DNA of 64,000 nucleotides from Ardenticatenaceae bacterium (GCA_020634375.1 JACKBX010000002.1:310001-374000), one strand, 5' to 3'. Positions 1 to 10,313 are shown, counted from the first letter of the stretch. Notes: generated by a model from the letters alone, not told the origin. Numbers and translations: made by a program.

Positions 1-247
1 CCAGTTTCCAGGCCATCGGCCCAAAACCGGGCATCAGCACGCCTTTGCTCACGCGGTACGCTACGGGGATGCGCACCACTTTCACGCCATCCACCACCTC
101 ATAACGCGGCAAGTTGGGGTCATATTGGCTGGTCAGCACGGTCACATCATGCCCCTGCCGCACCAAAGCGCGGCTCAAACGCTCCACATAAATAGTCAGC
201 CCGCTCACCCACGGACGATAATAAGTTAAAACTTCAAGTATTTTCAT
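1..247 (-). CDS. Glycosyltransferase family 4 protein, N-terminal part only
   Basis: Reading the minus strand from the ATG at 245-247 gives an open frame to the window edge, so only about the first 82 residues are present. The protein starts MKILEVLTYYRPWVSGLTIY and continues with a stretch matching the N-terminal Rossmann half of GT-B glycosyltransferases (GlyxGlu-type nucleotide-sugar enzymes): alternating strand and helix, a GHDVTVLTS strand and a VVRIPV strand. The donor-binding C-terminal half lies outside the window, so the sugar specificity cannot be read. A short heptamer array (257-283) lies just upstream. Family assignment is from sequence pattern; the role in glycan or lipid glycosylation is inferred. 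Confidence 0.8.
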   Translation of the reverse strand, partial: MKILEVLTYYRPWVSGLTIYVERLSRALVRQGHDVTVLTSQYDPNLPRYEVVDGVKVVRIPVAYRVSKGVLMPGFGPMAWKL

Positions 248-256
248 AGGATTTTT

Positions 257-283
257 GATTGACGATTGACGATTAACGATTTT
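257..283. repeat. Heptamer array, GATTGAC type
   Basis: About four copies of a 7-base unit GATTGAC/GATTAAC stand in the upstream region of the glycosyltransferase. The remaining bases between 248 and 469 show no gene. Confidence 0.6.
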
Positions 284-469
284 GGTATTTTGCCTACACT
301 AACTTTTATACAGGTGTTCCAGGTTTTTCACGCAGCAAATTTGCAATTTTGGACAATCGTCCATCGCTCCGTTACCGACAGTCAGTATAACCAACACGAC
401 GCGGTTAGAACACTTTTGCACTAACCGCGCCGCTTGCATATTTTCAGCTTTTCACTGACGAATGGGCTT

Positions 470-703
470 TTAATTACCGGAGGCAACACCCTCCCTCGGC
501 CTGCTCTCACGAGTCACACGAATTAAAAACCGTAATGCTTCGTTGACTGCCTCAGAACTAGGGAAAACTTCTGCTACATCCGGGGCTAATTGGACAAAGC
601 CGCCAAACCCTGCTCGTTTAGGGCCAACCTTTCTAACGCGCAAGTCCTTCAAATCATATTCTGCCCTGAGATCATCTTCCATTTCATTCTCAACTTTCTT
701 CAT
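470..703 (-). CDS. Small conserved protein, antitoxin-like
   Basis: A 77-residue acidic/basic protein with the pattern EDDLRAEYDLKDL, a Gly-rich middle (RAGFGGFV) and the ending DVAEVFPSSEAVNEALRFLI. That ending is typical of a widespread family of small hypothetical proteins often found as putative antitoxins beside small toxins. No partner toxin is visible on either side, so the function is open. An internal ATG (residue 8) could be the real start; the Shine-Dalgarno signal is weak for both. It is followed on the minus strand by the non-coding upstream region of the glycosyltransferase. Confidence 0.6.
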   Translation of the reverse strand: MKKVENEMEDDLRAEYDLKDLRVRKVGPKRAGFGGFVQLAPDVAEVFPSSEAVNEALRFLIRVTRESRPREGVASGN

Positions 704-753
704 GAGCCACTTTTTCCCGAATAATCACCAACAATTTTATCATGAAGTTTACC

Positions 754-788
754 GATTACTGGTCACTGGTCACTGATTACTGATCACT
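754..788. repeat. Heptamer array, GATTACT/GGTCACT type
   Basis: Five consecutive 7-base units (GATTACT, GGTCACT twice, GATTACT, GATCACT). The stop codon of the minus-strand membrane protein (777-779) lies inside the array, so its last residues SDQ are repeat-encoded. Confidence 0.8.
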
Positions 789-1799
789 GTTTTGCCGCTT
801 TCGGAAGTTTTGCGTTGCAGTGACGACGTTTTGGAAGGTGACGCCAGCACCGAATAAGCCAACAAGCCCCATCAAAATGAGGGTGATGGTGTTGACGGCG
901 TGGTAAAGGACGGCGAAAGTCAGCGCCTCCGGCCCTGGCTGGCCTAAGACTTCGGTAAGGGCGAAGGTAACGCCGGCGTGAAAGACGCCAATCTGCCCCG
1001 GCGAGGAGGGCGCGGCTACGCTGAAGGCGGCGGCAACCATTGTCAGCAGGGTCATGGGGATGGTGGGTTGCAAATTAGCCGCCCGCAGGGTCATATAATA
1101 GGCCAAGATGATGGGCAGCCAGATGAAGAAGCTGAGGGTGAGCAAAATAATGCCATCTTTGAGACGGGTCAGGCTGCTCAATCCGGCGAGCAGGTCATCC
1201 ACGCGGCGCACCCAATTGGCGGTGTCCATGAAGGGGATGCGGTCGAAGATGAAGGTGGCGATGCGGCTGGCTAACGGCCGTTCATTTGCCATCACCACCA
1301 AGACCACAATACCGCCCACGGCCGCAAAGCCAAACAAACGCACCGCCTCACTCAACTGCGGTGGAATCGTCTCTACTTCCGCCAGGGCAAAGGGCACAAT
1401 CGTCACCATAAAAATCATATCCAGCAGCCGTTCCACCACCATTGTCGAAATGCCGCGTGCCAACGTTACCGGGGGCACATTGCCAATGAGAATGGCGCGG
1501 GCTACATCGCCCAAACGCAGCGGCAGCAGCATCGTCAACAAGTAGCCGATATTTTGAATGTGAAAAACCTGGCCGTAAGGGGGATCATTATTGAGCATAA
1601 AACGCCAACGCACGGCACGAAAAAACAAAAAGATGACGATGCCCAATACCGTAAAAACCAGATAGCCATACTGCGCCGTTTTTAACGCCGCCCATAAGTC
1701 TGCGGGCTTGATGAAAAAGAAAACGGCCGTCAGCGAGACCACACTCACCAAAATCCCAATCCAAACCTGCCGATTATTACCGCGTTCATTCGCTTCCAT
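777..1799 (-). CDS. Flippase-like membrane protein (lysylphosphatidylglycerol synthase TM / UPF0104 family)
   Basis: 340 residues with about eight hydrophobic segments, beginning after a short charged N-terminus (residues 1-12). The conserved signature of the LPG synthase transmembrane/AglD-type family is visible: RAVRWRFML around residue 62, then GYLLTMLLPLRLGDVARAIL (about 85-104) and the C-terminal PSSPGQIGVFHAG motif (about 264-276). Such proteins are integral membrane components linked to lipid or polyprenyl-glycan modification; most lack the cytosolic LPG synthase domain, as here. A second family member lies at 48669-49655. The exact substrate is unknown. The gene ends inside a heptamer array. 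Confidence 0.85.
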   Translation of the reverse strand: MEANERGNNRQVWIGILVSVVSLTAVFFFIKPADLWAALKTAQYGYLVFTVLGIVIFLFFRAVRWRFMLNNDPPYGQVFHIQNIGYLLTMLLPLRLGDVARAILIGNVPPVTLARGISTMVVERLLDMIFMVTIVPFALAEVETIPPQLSEAVRLFGFAAVGGIVVLVVMANERPLASRIATFIFDRIPFMDTANWVRRVDDLLAGLSSLTRLKDGIILLTLSFFIWLPIILAYYMTLRAANLQPTIPMTLLTMVAAAFSVAAPSSPGQIGVFHAGVTFALTEVLGQPGPEALTFAVLYHAVNTITLILMGLVGLFGAGVTFQNVVTATQNFRKRQNSDQ

Positions 1800-1852
1800 G
1801 ACGGCCGATTATAGCATGATTGCCCCATCACAAACGAAACGATACACTAACT

Positions 1853-1906
1853 GAGAGATTGGAGATTAGAGATTGGAGATTAGGGATTGCCAATCTCTAA
1901 TCTCCA
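1853..1906. repeat. Heptamer array with inverted arm, GAGATTR type
   Basis: GAGATT(G/A)G units run rightward for about 38 bases, followed by the reverse-complement units CCAATCTCTAATCTCC, so the array can fold on itself. It lies directly before the ribosome-binding site of the phosphoribosyltransferase gene. Confidence 0.85.
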
Positions 1907-1920
1907 TAAAGGAATACATT

Positions 1921-2469
1921 TTGAACAAACGAGAAACTTATACCGTTGAAATCGCTGGCCTCACGCGGCATTTGCCCCTGTTCGAGGTCGTTTCCGGCGT
2001 GCGCATCGCCATCTTCAATATGTTGGGCGACACCTACGTCGTGAAAGCCGCCGCCGCCGCGTTAGCTGAAAGGCTGAAAGACACCCCCGCGCAAGTGCTG
2101 GTCACGGCCGAAGCCAAAAGCATCCCCCTGATCTACGAAATGAGCGCCCTCATGGGGCTGCCCTACGTGGTGCTGCGCAAAAGCTATAAAAGCTACATGG
2201 GCGAAGCCATCAGCGCCGAAACGCATTCCATCACCACTGGCAAACCACAAACCCTGTACCTCGATGAAAAGGACAAGGATTTTGTGGCAGGCAAGCAAAT
2301 CATCCTCGTGGATGATGTGGTCAGCACGGGCAGCACGTTGGAGGGGATGCAAAATGTGATTGATAAGGCGGAGGGGGTGGTTACGGCCGTTGCCGCCATC
2401 TTCACCGAAGGGGGCGCCGACTGGTCACACGTCGTCGCCCTCGCCAACCTGCCCGTGTTTACGGAGTAA
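1921..2469 (+). CDS. apt: Adenine phosphoribosyltransferase-like enzyme
   Basis: 182 residues from the TTG at 1921, preceded by AAAGGA with good spacing. An upstream in-frame TTG at 1873 lies inside a heptamer array and is a less likely start. The PRPP-binding loop QIILVDDVVSTGSTLEGM (about residues 123-140) is the hallmark of type I phosphoribosyltransferases. Upstream, an EAKSIPLIYEMSALMG segment and the VLRKSYKSYMG segment fit the adenine/xanthine branch. The predicted reaction is adenine plus PRPP to AMP plus pyrophosphate in purine salvage; xanthine or another purine base cannot be excluded. No purine genes flank it. Confidence 0.8.
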   Translation: MNKRETYTVEIAGLTRHLPLFEVVSGVRIAIFNMLGDTYVVKAAAAALAERLKDTPAQVLVTAEAKSIPLIYEMSALMGLPYVVLRKSYKSYMGEAISAETHSITTGKPQTLYLDEKDKDFVAGKQIILVDDVVSTGSTLEGMQNVIDKAEGVVTAVAAIFTEGGADWSHVVALANLPVFTE

Positions 2470-2472
2470 TGT

Positions 2473-2552
2473 ATTCAGTATTCAGTGATCAGTAATCAGT
2501 AAGCCAGTCCATGAAACACTGACCACTGATTACTGATTACTGACCACTGGTT
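2473..2552. repeat. Heptamer array with inverted arm, CAGTRAT type
   Basis: Units ATTCAGT, GATCAGT and AATCAGT on the left, then ACTGACC, ACTGATT and ACTGATT on the right, separated by about 10 bases. The array fills the gap between the phosphoribosyltransferase and hydantoinase B-like genes and can form a long imperfect hairpin. Confidence 0.85.
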
Positions 2553-2555
2553 ATT

Positions 2556-4222
<1,667 letters not shown>

Positions 4223-4226
<4 letters not shown>

Positions 4227-5182
4227 AGAAAGTTGATTTTGGGAGATTGGAGATTAGAGATTGGAGATTGCGCGTTAATCTCCAATCTCCAATCTCCAAT
4301 CTCTTCTTCGTGATGGCATTTTTAGTTGTGATGGCTGGCTGCCAGGGGGCAACGGCCGTATCTGTGGCAAGTGTACCGGTGGCAACGGCAAATGCCGCCC
4401 CAACCGCAACCAGCGTCCCCACAACGCCGCCCACCTTGCCGCCACCGTCTACTTTTACGCCCATGCCCACCACAACGCCGACCAGTACGCCATCGCCCAC
4501 GCCGAGCGCCACACCAACGAGTACGCCATCGCCTACAGCAACGGCCGTGCCCGCCTGTGACCAACGCATCCCCACAGACAGCCTCGACACCATCGTCACC
4601 CTCAACTTCGGCATCAACCGCGACTACGCCCCCGCCGACCTCGTTGACCTCAACGACTACCTGCCGCAGCGCGTGACAAAAGGCTATCCCACCGAACTGC
4701 GCCAGATAGCGGCGGAACCATTGGCGCAAATGATTAGCGATATGGAAGCAGCCGGGCTGCACCCGCTGGTGCTGTCCGGCTACCGCAGCTACAGCACCCA
4801 AGCCCTGGCCTGGGCCAAATGGAACGAAAGCCACCCCGACTCAGCCTCCATCGTCAGCGCCCCGCCCGGCCACAGCGAACACCAGCTTGGCGTGACCATT
4901 GACTTCGGCTCCCCCGAACTGCCAGACATCGTGGGCGAAGAAGGCATTGAGTTTCACACCTATTTTTACATGACCAGCGAAGGTGAATGGCTGTTGGCGC
5001 ACGCCCACGAGTACGGCTTCACCCTCAGCTACCCCCGCGAGGCATTTGAGGCCACCGGCTTCTACTACGAACCCTGGCATTACCGCTATGTGGGCGTAGA
5101 AATGGCCGCGCAGTTACGCGAAATGGGCACATCCTATACTGAATACCTGCTGGCGCAGAATCCGCAGCCGTGTGTGCCATGA
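4223..5182 (+). CDS. D-alanyl-D-alanine carboxypeptidase lipoprotein (VanY, peptidase M15B)
   Basis: 319 residues from the GTG at 4223, which overlaps the previous stop. The N-terminus has MKK, then a stretch encoded by a heptamer array, then a hydrophobic core ending in a lipobox-like VVMAGC, followed by a long Thr/Pro/Ser stalk (about residues 45-110). The catalytic domain has the M15 zinc motif PPGHSEHQLGVTIDFG (about 212-227) and the second zinc site EPWHYRYVG (about 290-298), plus LSGYRSYSTQ. It is expected to trim D-Ala from peptidoglycan stems outside the membrane. Without the repeat-encoded residues the signal peptide would look canonical; the repeat appears to have entered it in frame. 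Confidence 0.9.
4242..4303. repeat. Heptamer array with inverted arm inside signal-peptide coding region
   Basis: GGAGATT/AGAGATT units, a short GCGCGTT spacer, then AATCTCC units in reverse orientation. It is translated as about 20 residues between the charged start and the hydrophobic core of the VanY-like lipoprotein. Confidence 0.85.
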
Positions 5183-5286
5183 AAGTGGGCAAGTGGCAGG
5201 TTTGCAAGTGGGCGCTGTTGGCTTTGGTTTTGATCGGCTGCCGTACATCGGCGGAGAATGGTCAATTGTCAATAGCCAGCCAATAG
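5179..5286 (+). pseudogene. Detached lipoprotein signal peptide of the CapA-like gene
   Basis: The ATG at 5179 opens a 35-codon frame that begins MKVGKWQ, has a hydrophobic core ALLALVLIG and a lipobox-type LIGC (Cys at residue 21), then stops at TAG 5284-5286 inside a TCAATTG/TCAATAG heptamer array. The CapA-like domain starts a few bases later in the next frame (+1 relative to this one). This looks like the original signal peptide, separated by a frameshift within the array. A sequencing error in the repeat or real decay would both fit. Confidence 0.55.
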
Positions 5287-5304
5287 TCAATTGCCAACTG
5301 TCAC
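5260..5304. repeat. Heptamer array, TCAATTG type
   Basis: TCAATTG, TCAATAG, TCAATTG and CCAACTG units stand between the signal-peptide frame and the CapA-like frame. Confidence 0.65.
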
Positions 5305-6781
5305 CCCTCCTCTGCTCCCCAGCCCCTCTGCTCCCTTGCCCACCATCACCCCGTCACCCCCTCACCTTGTCACCCCGTCACCCCTCCACCTTGTCACCCC
5401 GTCACCCTTGCCGCCTACGCCCATCCCTCTCATCCTCGCCGTGCCGCCACAGTGGGATGCCGCGCTCGATGCGCTGCCCCCGCTTTGGCAAACGCTGGCA
5501 ATGGCTGACCCGGCGGTCGCTTTGGCAAATGGGAAGGCTAATGCCGCACTGCTGCACGACAACAGCGGCTACCTCATCCAACAAACCGCGCTGGCCTTGA
5601 CCGTGCCCTTCACCCTGGACTGGCACGACATCACCCTGGCACAGGCGCAAGAAATTATGGCAAATGGACATGCCGATGTGATAGTACTGCCCTGGGATGA
5701 GATGACGCCTGAGCGACGGCCGTTGCGCATTGACGGCCGTTCCCCCTCCGCCCCCGATTACCCCCTGCAAAATAGCTGGTCACTCGCCGCCGCACCGCAA
5801 ACCGACATCAGCGAGCTGGCAGCGGCGCTGCAAACACCGGCAACGGCCGTTGTGCAGATAACGGCCGTTGGCGACCTGATGCTCGACCGCTCACTGGGCT
5901 GGTACATCGCGCAGGGCGATTTAGCCTACCCCTTCGCGGACATTGCCAATTTACTAAGCGCCGCCGATTTGACCATCGGCAATTTGGAATGCGCTTTGGG
6001 CGACACGAGCACACCAGCAGCCAAAAGCTACCCCTTCCGCGCTCCGCCAGAAGCGGCGCAAGCGCTGGCGCTGGCCGGTTTCGACATCGTGAATTTGGCA
6101 AACAACCACGCCATGGACTACGGAACCGAGGCGCTGCAACAGGGTCTGAGCCTGCTGTCTGCGGCAGGCGTCGCCGCGATTGGCGCGGGGGACAATGCCC
6201 AACAAGCGCACGAAGCGCACATCGAGACGGTAAACGGGCTGACGCTGGCCTTTTTGGGCTACGTCAATGTGCCCGTGGAGGCCATCAGCGGCTTTGACAC
6301 GGCCAGTTGGACGGCCACCGCAGACAGCCCCGGCCTGGCCTGGGCTGACCCGGAGCAGATTCGTGCGGATGTGACGGCCGTTGCCCCCCAGGTTGATCTC
6401 GTCATCGTCACGCTGCACAGCGGCTACGAATATGTGGACACGCCCAGCCCGCCGCAAATCGCCGCTGCGCACGCCGCCATTGACGCTGGCGCGGCTGTGG
6501 TGCTGGGCCATCACGCCCACATTTTGCAGGGCATTGAGTTTTATGGCGATGGGGTGATTGTGTACGGTTTGGGAAATTTTGCCTTTGAGATTGATGGGCC
6601 GTCGGAAACGGCCGTACTCAACCTATGGCTGGATGCGGACGGCGTGCGCGAACTGGAACTTGTGCCCGCCGTCATCCAATTTGGCGGCCAGCCCCGCCCC
6701 GCCGAAGCATGGGAAGCGGGACCAATTCGCCAGCGGGTTTATTATTTGAGCAGCGTACTGACCGTGAAACGTGACGAGTGA
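5291..6781 (+). CDS. CapA-like poly-gamma-glutamate synthesis / metallophosphatase-fold protein
   Basis: 496 codons counted from TTG 5291, the first usable start in this frame after a stop at 5273-5275. The first 40 residues are a Pro/Thr/Ser stalk made of tandem octamers. After a poorly characterised region (about 45-190) comes a CapA/PGA_cap domain: TAVGDLMLDRSLG (about 194-206), IGNLECALG, the NLANNHAMDYG metal-binding motif (about 271-281), and VVLGHHAHILQG near residue 405. CapA-type proteins are extracellular metallophosphatase-fold proteins linked to capsule or polyglutamate; a catalytic role in this protein is not shown. A lipoprotein signal peptide exists just upstream in another frame. 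The last residues VKRDE and the stop come from a heptamer array. Confidence 0.8.
   Translation: MPTVTPPLLPSPSAPLPTITPSPPHLVTPSPLHLVTPSPLPPTPIPLILAVPPQWDAALDALPPLWQTLAMADPAVALANGKANAALLHDNSGYLIQQTALALTVPFTLDWHDITLAQAQEIMANGHADVIVLPWDEMTPERRPLRIDGRSPSAPDYPLQNSWSLAAAPQTDISELAAALQTPATAVVQITAVGDLMLDRSLGWYIAQGDLAYPFADIANLLSAADLTIGNLECALGDTSTPAAKSYPFRAPPEAAQALALAGFDIVNLANNHAMDYGTEALQQGLSLLSAAGVAAIGAGDNAQQAHEAHIETVNGLTLAFLGYVNVPVEAISGFDTASWTATADSPGLAWADPEQIRADVTAVAPQVDLVIVTLHSGYEYVDTPSPPQIAAAHAAIDAGAAVVLGHHAHILQGIEFYGDGVIVYGLGNFAFEIDGPSETAVLNLWLDADGVRELELVPAVIQFGGQPRPAEAWEAGPIRQRVYYLSSVLTVKRDE
5349..5408. repeat. Octamer tandem repeat coding a Pro/Thr stalk
   Basis: Units of the type CCCGTCAC/CCCCTCAC/CTTGTCAC with an 8-base period, arranged in a 24-base superunit. 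Translated, it gives repeating TPSP-HLV segments. Confidence 0.75.
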
Positions 6782-6846
6782 AACGTGAAAAGAAGCGCAT
6801 CACGTTTCACGTTTTACGTTTCACGCATCACGTTTCACGATCTACG
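6763..6846. repeat. Heptamer array with inverted arm, CGTGAAA type
   Basis: CGTGAAA/CGTGACG units on the left and CACGTTT/TACGTTT/CACGCAT units on the right, located between the convergent CapA-like and Hsp33 genes. It holds the stop of the CapA-like gene and could act as a two-way transcription end. Confidence 0.85.
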
Positions 6847-7735
6847 CCTCCAATTCAGCCAAAATCATTTGCAAATCTTCAGCATCAAAATGGTATTCCG
6901 TGTGGCAAAACTGGCAGGTCACTTCAGCACGGCCGTCCGTTTCCAGCATTTCGCGCACCTCGTCTGCGCCCAGCGAGACCAGCGCCTTCCAGGTACGGTC
7001 CCAACTGCAATTGCATTGGTAGGTTAACGGCCGTTTCTCCAACACTTCGTACTCCATTCCTGCAAACACCAGCGCCATTACCTCTTCCGGCGAGTGACCC
7101 GCCCGCAGGAGTTCGCCCACCGGCGGCATCTCGGCAATATGGTCGGTTAGCTGCTGCACAACGGCCGTTTCATACGGCGGCAATGCCTGGATGAGAAGCG
7201 CACTCGCCAGAGAGACCGCGCCAGACTCATCGAGATACACACCAATCTGCACCAACGAGGGGATTTGCTCCGACTGGTTGAGATAGGCCGTCAATTCCTG
7301 AGCAATATCGCCCGTTTGCAGGGAAGTCACGCTCTCCGCCAGCTCTTTCAAACGTAAATCGCGCACGACGACGAACTGGCCTTTGCTGCCAATGGCAACG
7401 GCCGTATCCTGCCCATCCATCCCCGCCGGGAAATTGAGTTCGGGATGCAGCACATAGCCGCGAATACGGCCGTAACTATCCCCTTCCACAACCACTTTAC
7501 CAATGGGGCCGTCTCCCTCAATTTTCAGGGCCACGCGCTGCTGCACCTTTAACATTGCGCCCAGCAAAATGCCTGCCGTCAATCCTTCGCCGAGAACGGC
7601 CGTTGCCGTTGGCAGCGTCTCGTGCTGCTCTGCGGCCTCATTCGCCAGATTGGTCGTCAACGCTACAAAACCACGCACGCCAACATCCCTGGCAATCACA
7701 CGTAACAAATAATCGTCCACTAATAACCTCTTCAA
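6842..7735 (-). CDS. hslO: Redox-regulated chaperonin Hsp33
   Basis: 297 residues, the usual size of Hsp33. The N-terminal domain has the family blocks ATAVLGEGLTAGILLGAML (about 43-61) and KIEGDGPIGKVVVEGDSYG. The C-terminal redox switch has four zinc-binding cysteines: CNC at about 241-243 and CQFC at about 275-278. Under oxidative stress the cysteines form disulfides and the cytosolic protein becomes an ATP-independent holdase. It is transcribed divergently from Lon, another protein-quality gene, across a 166-base intergenic region. The codons at the 3' end touch a heptamer array. Confidence 0.96.
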   Translation of the reverse strand: MKRLLVDDYLLRVIARDVGVRGFVALTTNLANEAAEQHETLPTATAVLGEGLTAGILLGAMLKVQQRVALKIEGDGPIGKVVVEGDSYGRIRGYVLHPELNFPAGMDGQDTAVAIGSKGQFVVVRDLRLKELAESVTSLQTGDIAQELTAYLNQSEQIPSLVQIGVYLDESGAVSLASALLIQALPPYETAVVQQLTDHIAEMPPVGELLRAGHSPEEVMALVFAGMEYEVLEKRPLTYQCNCSWDRTWKALVSLGADEVREMLETDGRAEVTCQFCHTEYHFDAEDLQMILAELEA

Positions 7736-7822
7736 GCATCTAATAAGTCGTGATCATACACTCCATTATGCCCCATAAACCATACAAATGGCGATTTCTA
7801 ACGTATATCAAACGTCTTTTTT

Positions 7823-7853
7823 TGCAATGCACTGATACTATTAGGTCATTGCA
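7823..7853. promoter_or_regulatory. Inverted repeat upstream of lon
   Basis: TGCAATG and CATTGCA are separated by 17 bases in the divergent hslO/lon region. This is a possible operator; it does not match the CIRCE element. The lon ribosome-binding site (TTGGAGG) follows further downstream. Confidence 0.35.
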
Positions 7854-7901
7854 TAAAAACAAACTCTCATCCATACTGAATTTTGGAGGCAGAGGTCTTA
7901 C

Positions 7902-10310
7902 ATGAATAATCCAACAAACCCTCAAGTACCTATTATCCCCCTACGTGGAGGTGCGGTCTTTCCAGGTATTACAACTACCATCACCATTGGGCGGCGGCGT
8001 TCGTTGGCGGCTGCCCAGGCAGCCTTAGAAAAGGGCGGCGATTTGCTAATTTTGGTGCAGTACAATGCTGAATTGGAAGAGCCGAAAGCCGAAGATTTAG
8101 CCCCCATTGGCATCCTGGCAACCGTGCGTGATGTACTGCGTGCCCCCCATACTGGCGTGCAAATGCTGGTTGATCTGCATCGTCGGGTGCGCTTTAGCAC
8201 ACTTGAAGAAGTAGACCCCCATATGGTCGGCATGTATGATGAACTAGAGGAAGGGGTGGACGGCCGTTCCAATGATACGATGGTCGAAACCATCGCCTAT
8301 CTGGAACAATACGCCGACACCCTCGGCGAAGCTAACCAGCAAATCATCGCCAGCACCCGCGTCAAAGAAACCGCCGGCGAATTATCCGATTTTGTCGCCG
8401 GGCTGCTTAATTTGCCCTTCGAGCTAGAACTAGAACTGCTGACAGACCTCAACGGCCCCAACCGTTTGGAAAAAGTGCGCGACTTCCTCAAACAAGAACT
8501 GCGCGTGGCCGAAGTCCGCGCAAAAATACAAGACGACGCCCGCGCTGGCGCCGATAAAGCACAGCGTGACTTTATGCTGCGCGAGCAAATGCGAGCCATC
8601 CGCAAAGAGTTGGGCGAAGAAAGCGATGATGTGGTTGAACAGCTTCGCAAAAAGATTGCCGAGGCCGAAATGCCGCCAGATGTGCAGGAACGCGCCGCTG
8701 CTGAATTGAGCCGCCTGGAGTACCAGGGGCCACAATCCGCCGAGGCCAGCGTCATCCGCACTTACCTGGAATGGCTGGTTGAACTGCCCTGGAACATCAT
8801 GACCGAAGACAATCTGGACATTACCCACGTGCGCCAGATTTTGGACGAAGACCACTACGGGCTGGAAGACGTAAAAGACCGCATCGTGGAATATGTAGCC
8901 GTGCGCAAACTGGCAGGCAACAAAATGAAAGGGGCCATCATCAACCTGAACGGCCCGCCCGGAGTAGGCAAAACTTCTATTGCTACCTCCGTCGCTCGCG
9001 CCATTGGCCGCGAAATGGAGCGGCTCAGTCTGGGCGGCGTGCGCGATGAGGCAGAAATTCGCGGTCATCGTCGCACGTACATTGGCGCCATTCCGGGGCG
9101 CATCATCCGCTCTCTGCGTGACGCAAAAACGCGCAATCCGGTGATTGTGCTAGATGAGATTGACAAAGTGGGTGCAGATTGGCGCGGAGACCCCTCATCA
9201 GCGCTGCTGGAGGTGCTTGACCCGGAACAAAATCACAGCTTTACCGACCATTACCTGGAAGTGCCTTTTGATTTGAGCCAGACAATTTTCATTACTACCT
9301 CTAATCAACTCAGCACCATTCCTGCACCGCTGCTGGATCGTATGGAAACGATTACGATGCCAGGCTACATTGAAGATGACAAGCTGGCAATCGCGCAAGG
9401 CTATTTGCTGAAAAAGCAGCTTGAAGGGCATGGGATCGGTGATTTATCGGTGATGATTGAGGAAGAGGCGATGCGTAAGATTATCCGCCATTACACGCGG
9501 GAAGCTGGTGTGCGACAGTTAGAGCGCAGCATTGGCTCGATTGTGCGCAAGTTGGCGGTGCGGGTGGCGGGTGGCACGGAAAGCCCATTTACCGTGACGG
9601 CTGAGGACATCACCGAGTTTTTGGGGCCGGAAAAGTTCACCTATGGGATGGCTGAAGAACAAGACGAAATTGGGCTGGTAACGGGGCTGGCGGTTAATCA
9701 GTTTGGCGGCAATATTTTGCCAATTGAGGTGAGTTTGAGCGAGGGTAACGGCCGTATCACCCTCACCGGCTCATTGGGCGACGTGATGCAAGAATCGGCG
9801 CAGGCTGCCTTGACTTATGCGCGTGCCAATGCTCGCTCTTTAGGTCTGAAACCAAAAACATTTGACCGTGTGAACATTCACATTCATGTGCCAGATGGGG
9901 CCACGCCGAAGGATGGGCCAAGCGCAGGGATTAGTATGGCAACGGCCGTCATCAGCGCATTCACGCAGCGGCGCGTACACAAAGATGTTGCCATGACCGG
10001 GGAGGTGACACTGCGCGGCAAGATTCTGGCAATTGGCGGACTGAAGGAAAAGGTCATTGCCGCACACCGCGCGGGCATCACTACAGTGATCATGCCCAAA
10101 GATAATGCGAAAGACATCCCAGAGCTGCCGGAACGGGTGCGCCAAGACATAACCTTAATTCCAGTGCAGCACCTGGATGAGGTGCTAAAAGTAGCACTGC
10201 TGTCGGCAGAAGGAACTGTTTTTTCTGTGGAAGAAGAACCGCAGCCAGAACAATCGTTAACTGTTCCGCAGGTGAAAAGTGGCAGTGGGGAACGGCCGTT
10301 GCACGCATAA
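7902..10310 (+). CDS. lon: ATP-dependent protease Lon
   Basis: 802 residues, the normal LonA length. It has the N-terminal LON substrate-binding domain (about 8-200), a coiled helical region, the AAA+ domain with Walker A GPPGVGKT (351-358) and Walker B VIVLDEID, and a C-terminal Ser/Lys protease domain. The catalytic dyad is S674 in DGPSAGISMA and K717 in GGLKEKVIAAH. It degrades damaged and regulatory proteins in the cytosol. The start is supported by GGAGG upstream. The coding region contains several ACGGCCGT palindromes, translated as DGRS, NGRI and TAV. It is monocistronic and ends next to a 14-bp hairpin. Confidence 0.98.
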   Translation: MNNPTNPQVPIIPLRGGAVFPGITTTITIGRRRSLAAAQAALEKGGDLLILVQYNAELEEPKAEDLAPIGILATVRDVLRAPHTGVQMLVDLHRRVRFSTLEEVDPHMVGMYDELEEGVDGRSNDTMVETIAYLEQYADTLGEANQQIIASTRVKETAGELSDFVAGLLNLPFELELELLTDLNGPNRLEKVRDFLKQELRVAEVRAKIQDDARAGADKAQRDFMLREQMRAIRKELGEESDDVVEQLRKKIAEAEMPPDVQERAAAELSRLEYQGPQSAEASVIRTYLEWLVELPWNIMTEDNLDITHVRQILDEDHYGLEDVKDRIVEYVAVRKLAGNKMKGAIINLNGPPGVGKTSIATSVARAIGREMERLSLGGVRDEAEIRGHRRTYIGAIPGRIIRSLRDAKTRNPVIVLDEIDKVGADWRGDPSSALLEVLDPEQNHSFTDHYLEVPFDLSQTIFITTSNQLSTIPAPLLDRMETITMPGYIEDDKLAIAQGYLLKKQLEGHGIGDLSVMIEEEAMRKIIRHYTREAGVRQLERSIGSIVRKLAVRVAGGTESPFTVTAEDITEFLGPEKFTYGMAEEQDEIGLVTGLAVNQFGGNILPIEVSLSEGNGRITLTGSLGDVMQESAQAALTYARANARSLGLKPKTFDRVNIHIHVPDGATPKDGPSAGISMATAVISAFTQRRVHKDVAMTGEVTLRGKILAIGGLKEKVIAAHRAGITTVIMPKDNAKDIPELPERVRQDITLIPVQHLDEVLKVALLSAEGTVFSVEEEPQPEQSLTVPQVKSGSGERPLHA

Positions 10311-10313
10311 ACA

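Noticed and set aside
1873..1920. Upstream TTG start for the phosphoribosyltransferase
   Set aside because: It lies inside a heptamer array; the TTG at 1921 has a well-spaced AAAGGA.
5172..5600. 142-codon frame over the CapA-like gene start
   Set aside because: Low-complexity Ser/Pro/His translation of the octamer repeat; the CapA-like frame carries the real motifs.
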